From assembly GCA_964644845.1 (NCBI GenBank), contig CAZXXS010000011.1, positions 71,816-135,815 on the forward strand: a stretch of 64,000 nucleotides of DNA, given 5' to 3'. Of this stretch, positions 63,291 through 64,000 are shown piece after piece. Positions within the stretch are counted from its first letter, which is position 1. Each line of letters opens with the position of its first letter. The position numbers and the translations under genes were made by a program. The stretch is from Geothermovivens sp964644845 (lineage in GTDB: Bacteria > Zhuqueibacterota > Zhuqueibacteria > Oleimicrobiales > Geothermoviventaceae). The notes under the pieces were generated by a model, which had not been told where the DNA came from, ran no database searches, and saw only the letters and a program-made list of their open reading frames with translations.

Positions 63291-63648
63291 CCGCCCGGGG
63301 ATCAAATCCCCGGGCTACGAGAGAAAAAGGTCGCCGCCTGAAGGCGGCTCCTTTGCGGAGGGTAGCACACCTGGTAGGGGCACTAGGCGGTCGTGGCGCT
63401 TCGCCCGGAGATCAAATCTCCGGGCTACCAGAAAAAGCTCGCCGCCTAATGGCGGCTTGCGACAAGCGTCCGCGCAGGCGGACGCGGGGTTGCTCAGCGG
63501 CAGAATTTATTCTGCCGCGGCAAAAGACATGCCCCGCACAAGACAGCCAGCCATCCTCGCTTCAAGAGCCTCTGCACCTTCAACCTTTGGCGTATCGGGC
63601 ATGATCCAGTTCCCAGCGAAAAGGAAATGCGGCCATGAGTGGGATGCT
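63291..63648 (+). repeat. Palindrome-array unit 2 (about 358 bp)
   Basis: Same order as unit 1: arms GCCCGGGGAT/ATCCCCGGGC (63293-63315), GCCGCCTGAAGGCGGC (63333-63348), arms GCCCGGAGAT/ATCTCCGGGC (63403-63425), GCCGCCTAATGGCGGC (63441-63456), arms GCGTCCGC/GCGGACGC (63466-63485) and the perfect arms GCGGCAGAAT/ATTCTGCCGC (63497-63518). The non-palindromic tail is less conserved between units. Confidence 0.8.
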
Positions 63649-63649
63649 C

Positions 63650-63702
63650 GCCCGGGGATCCAATCCCCGGGCTACGAAAAAGGGCCGCCGCCTGAAGGCG
63701 GC
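63650..63702 (+). repeat. Partial palindrome unit 3
   Basis: Arms GCCCGGGGAT/ATCCCCGGGC (63650-63672), a CTACGAAAAAGG linker and GCCGCCTGAAGGCGGC (63687-63702). The later elements of the full unit are missing. Confidence 0.75.
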
Positions 63703-63803
63703 TTGGCTACCGGGCGAGCAGGAACCGGCGCGATCACCACGTCGTTGCGTGATCCAAGGCATCCCGCGCTCGCAGCCCAAACGCCAAACTCCTCGTGCAA
63801 GCA

Positions 63804-63857
63804 GAACCGGCTTCAGCCGGTTCCCACCTGGGATAGCCGGGGACTTCAGTCCCCGGC
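63804..63857 (+). repeat. Two additional palindromes of different sequence
   Basis: GAACCGGCT-TC-AGCCGGTTC at 63804-63823 and GCCGGGGACT-TC-AGTCCCCGGC at 63836-63857. Both are perfect, with a two-base TC centre. Confidence 0.75.
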
Positions 63858-63908
63858 GAAAGGGCAGAACTGGATGCCGAGCCGAATGCTTCTTCGGAAA
63901 CACTGCCC

Positions 63909-63961
63909 GCCCAGGGATCCAATCCCCGGGCTACGAAAAAGGGCCGCCGCCTGAAGGCGGC
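63909..63961 (+). repeat. Partial palindrome unit 4
   Basis: An inverted repeat GCCCAGGGAT/ATCCCCGGGC with one mismatch (63909-63931), the same CTACGAAAAAGG linker as unit 3, and GCCGCCTGAAGGCGGC (63946-63961). Confidence 0.75.
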
Positions 63962-64000
63962 TCGATGACGAAGAGCGCAGCACCTCGCCGAAACGCCAAG

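Larger units (their letters stand above)
62828..64000 (+). other. Non-coding palindrome array to the window edge
   Basis: No convincing gene lies here. From about 62930 the sequence is a mosaic of short perfect inverted repeats arranged in tandem units (listed separately). Frames crossing it, such as 63211-63954, follow the repeats and are not genes. The array probably continues past the window. Confidence 0.7.

Noticed and set aside
63164..63954. Overlapping plus-strand frames through the palindrome array
   Set aside because: They read through hairpin repeats and have Arg/Pro/Gly-rich translations that repeat with the DNA units. There is no SD.
62930..64000. CRISPR array
   Set aside because: Repeats are of several kinds and long (about 360 bp), there are no uniform spacers, and no cas genes are present.

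Overview
All convincing genes in this window lie on the plus strand. The DNA is GC-rich, which produces many long antisense open frames that are shadows. The protein complement points to the FCB superphylum outside classical Bacteroidetes (Calditrichota, Ignavibacteria or KSB1-like). The reasons are several secreted proteins ending in a type IX secretion (T9SS)-like C-terminal domain with YPNPFNPSTT-type motifs, PorV/PorQ-family proteins, a TonB-dependent receptor with an N-terminal carboxypeptidase-regulatory-like domain, and sigma70-type promoters with 17-bp spacers. No rRNA, tRNA, transposase or CRISPR was found. The phylum call is inference.

Layout. (1) 1-7.1 kb: the 3' part of a giant calcium-repeat surface protein, a PorV/PorQ-family protein, and a secreted protein of six PPC-like modules plus a sorting domain. 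(2) 7.2-26.1 kb: a GntR/UTRA regulator coupled to a parvulin lipoprotein; four secreted metallophosphoesterases, three of them with sorting domains; a class II aldolase, two HAD phosphatases, a HisC-like aminotransferase and a GlpT-like antiporter; a secreted beta-propeller protein and an ArsC/YffB-like thiol protein. The mix suggests scavenging and use of phosphate esters. (3) 26.7-49.8 kb: a polysaccharide-utilisation-like island. It holds a LacI regulator with a strong promoter and two tandem operators, a TonB receptor, a second giant surface protein with its PorV partner, an internally duplicated carbohydrate-binding-like protein, a GH78 rhamnosidase lipoprotein, a PIN toxin/antitoxin pair, a GH13 amylase-like enzyme and a propeller/helical-barrel protein. 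There is no SusD. (4) 49.9-56.1 kb: an SxtJ-like protein, O-carbamoyltransferase, DUF5989-like protein and SGNH hydrolase with TPRs, followed by a two-domain parvulin lipoprotein. This looks like a glycan-modification and export cassette. (5) 56.7-60.9 kb: a maltose-type ABC importer (binding protein and two permeases) without an ATPase gene. (6) 61-62.8 kb: a small membrane protein and a radical SAM protein with a winged-helix-like tail. (7) 62.8-64 kb: a non-coding array of perfect palindromes in tandem units of about 360 bp.

Regions 1 and 3 carry the same gene pair (giant calcium-repeat protein then PorV). In region 3 the pair follows a TonB receptor, and a receptor probably also lies just left of the window. 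Together they suggest a SusCD-like nutrient-capture arrangement in which the giant protein replaces SusD. The LacI-controlled glycosidases and the maltose-type importer would complete a glycan uptake route.
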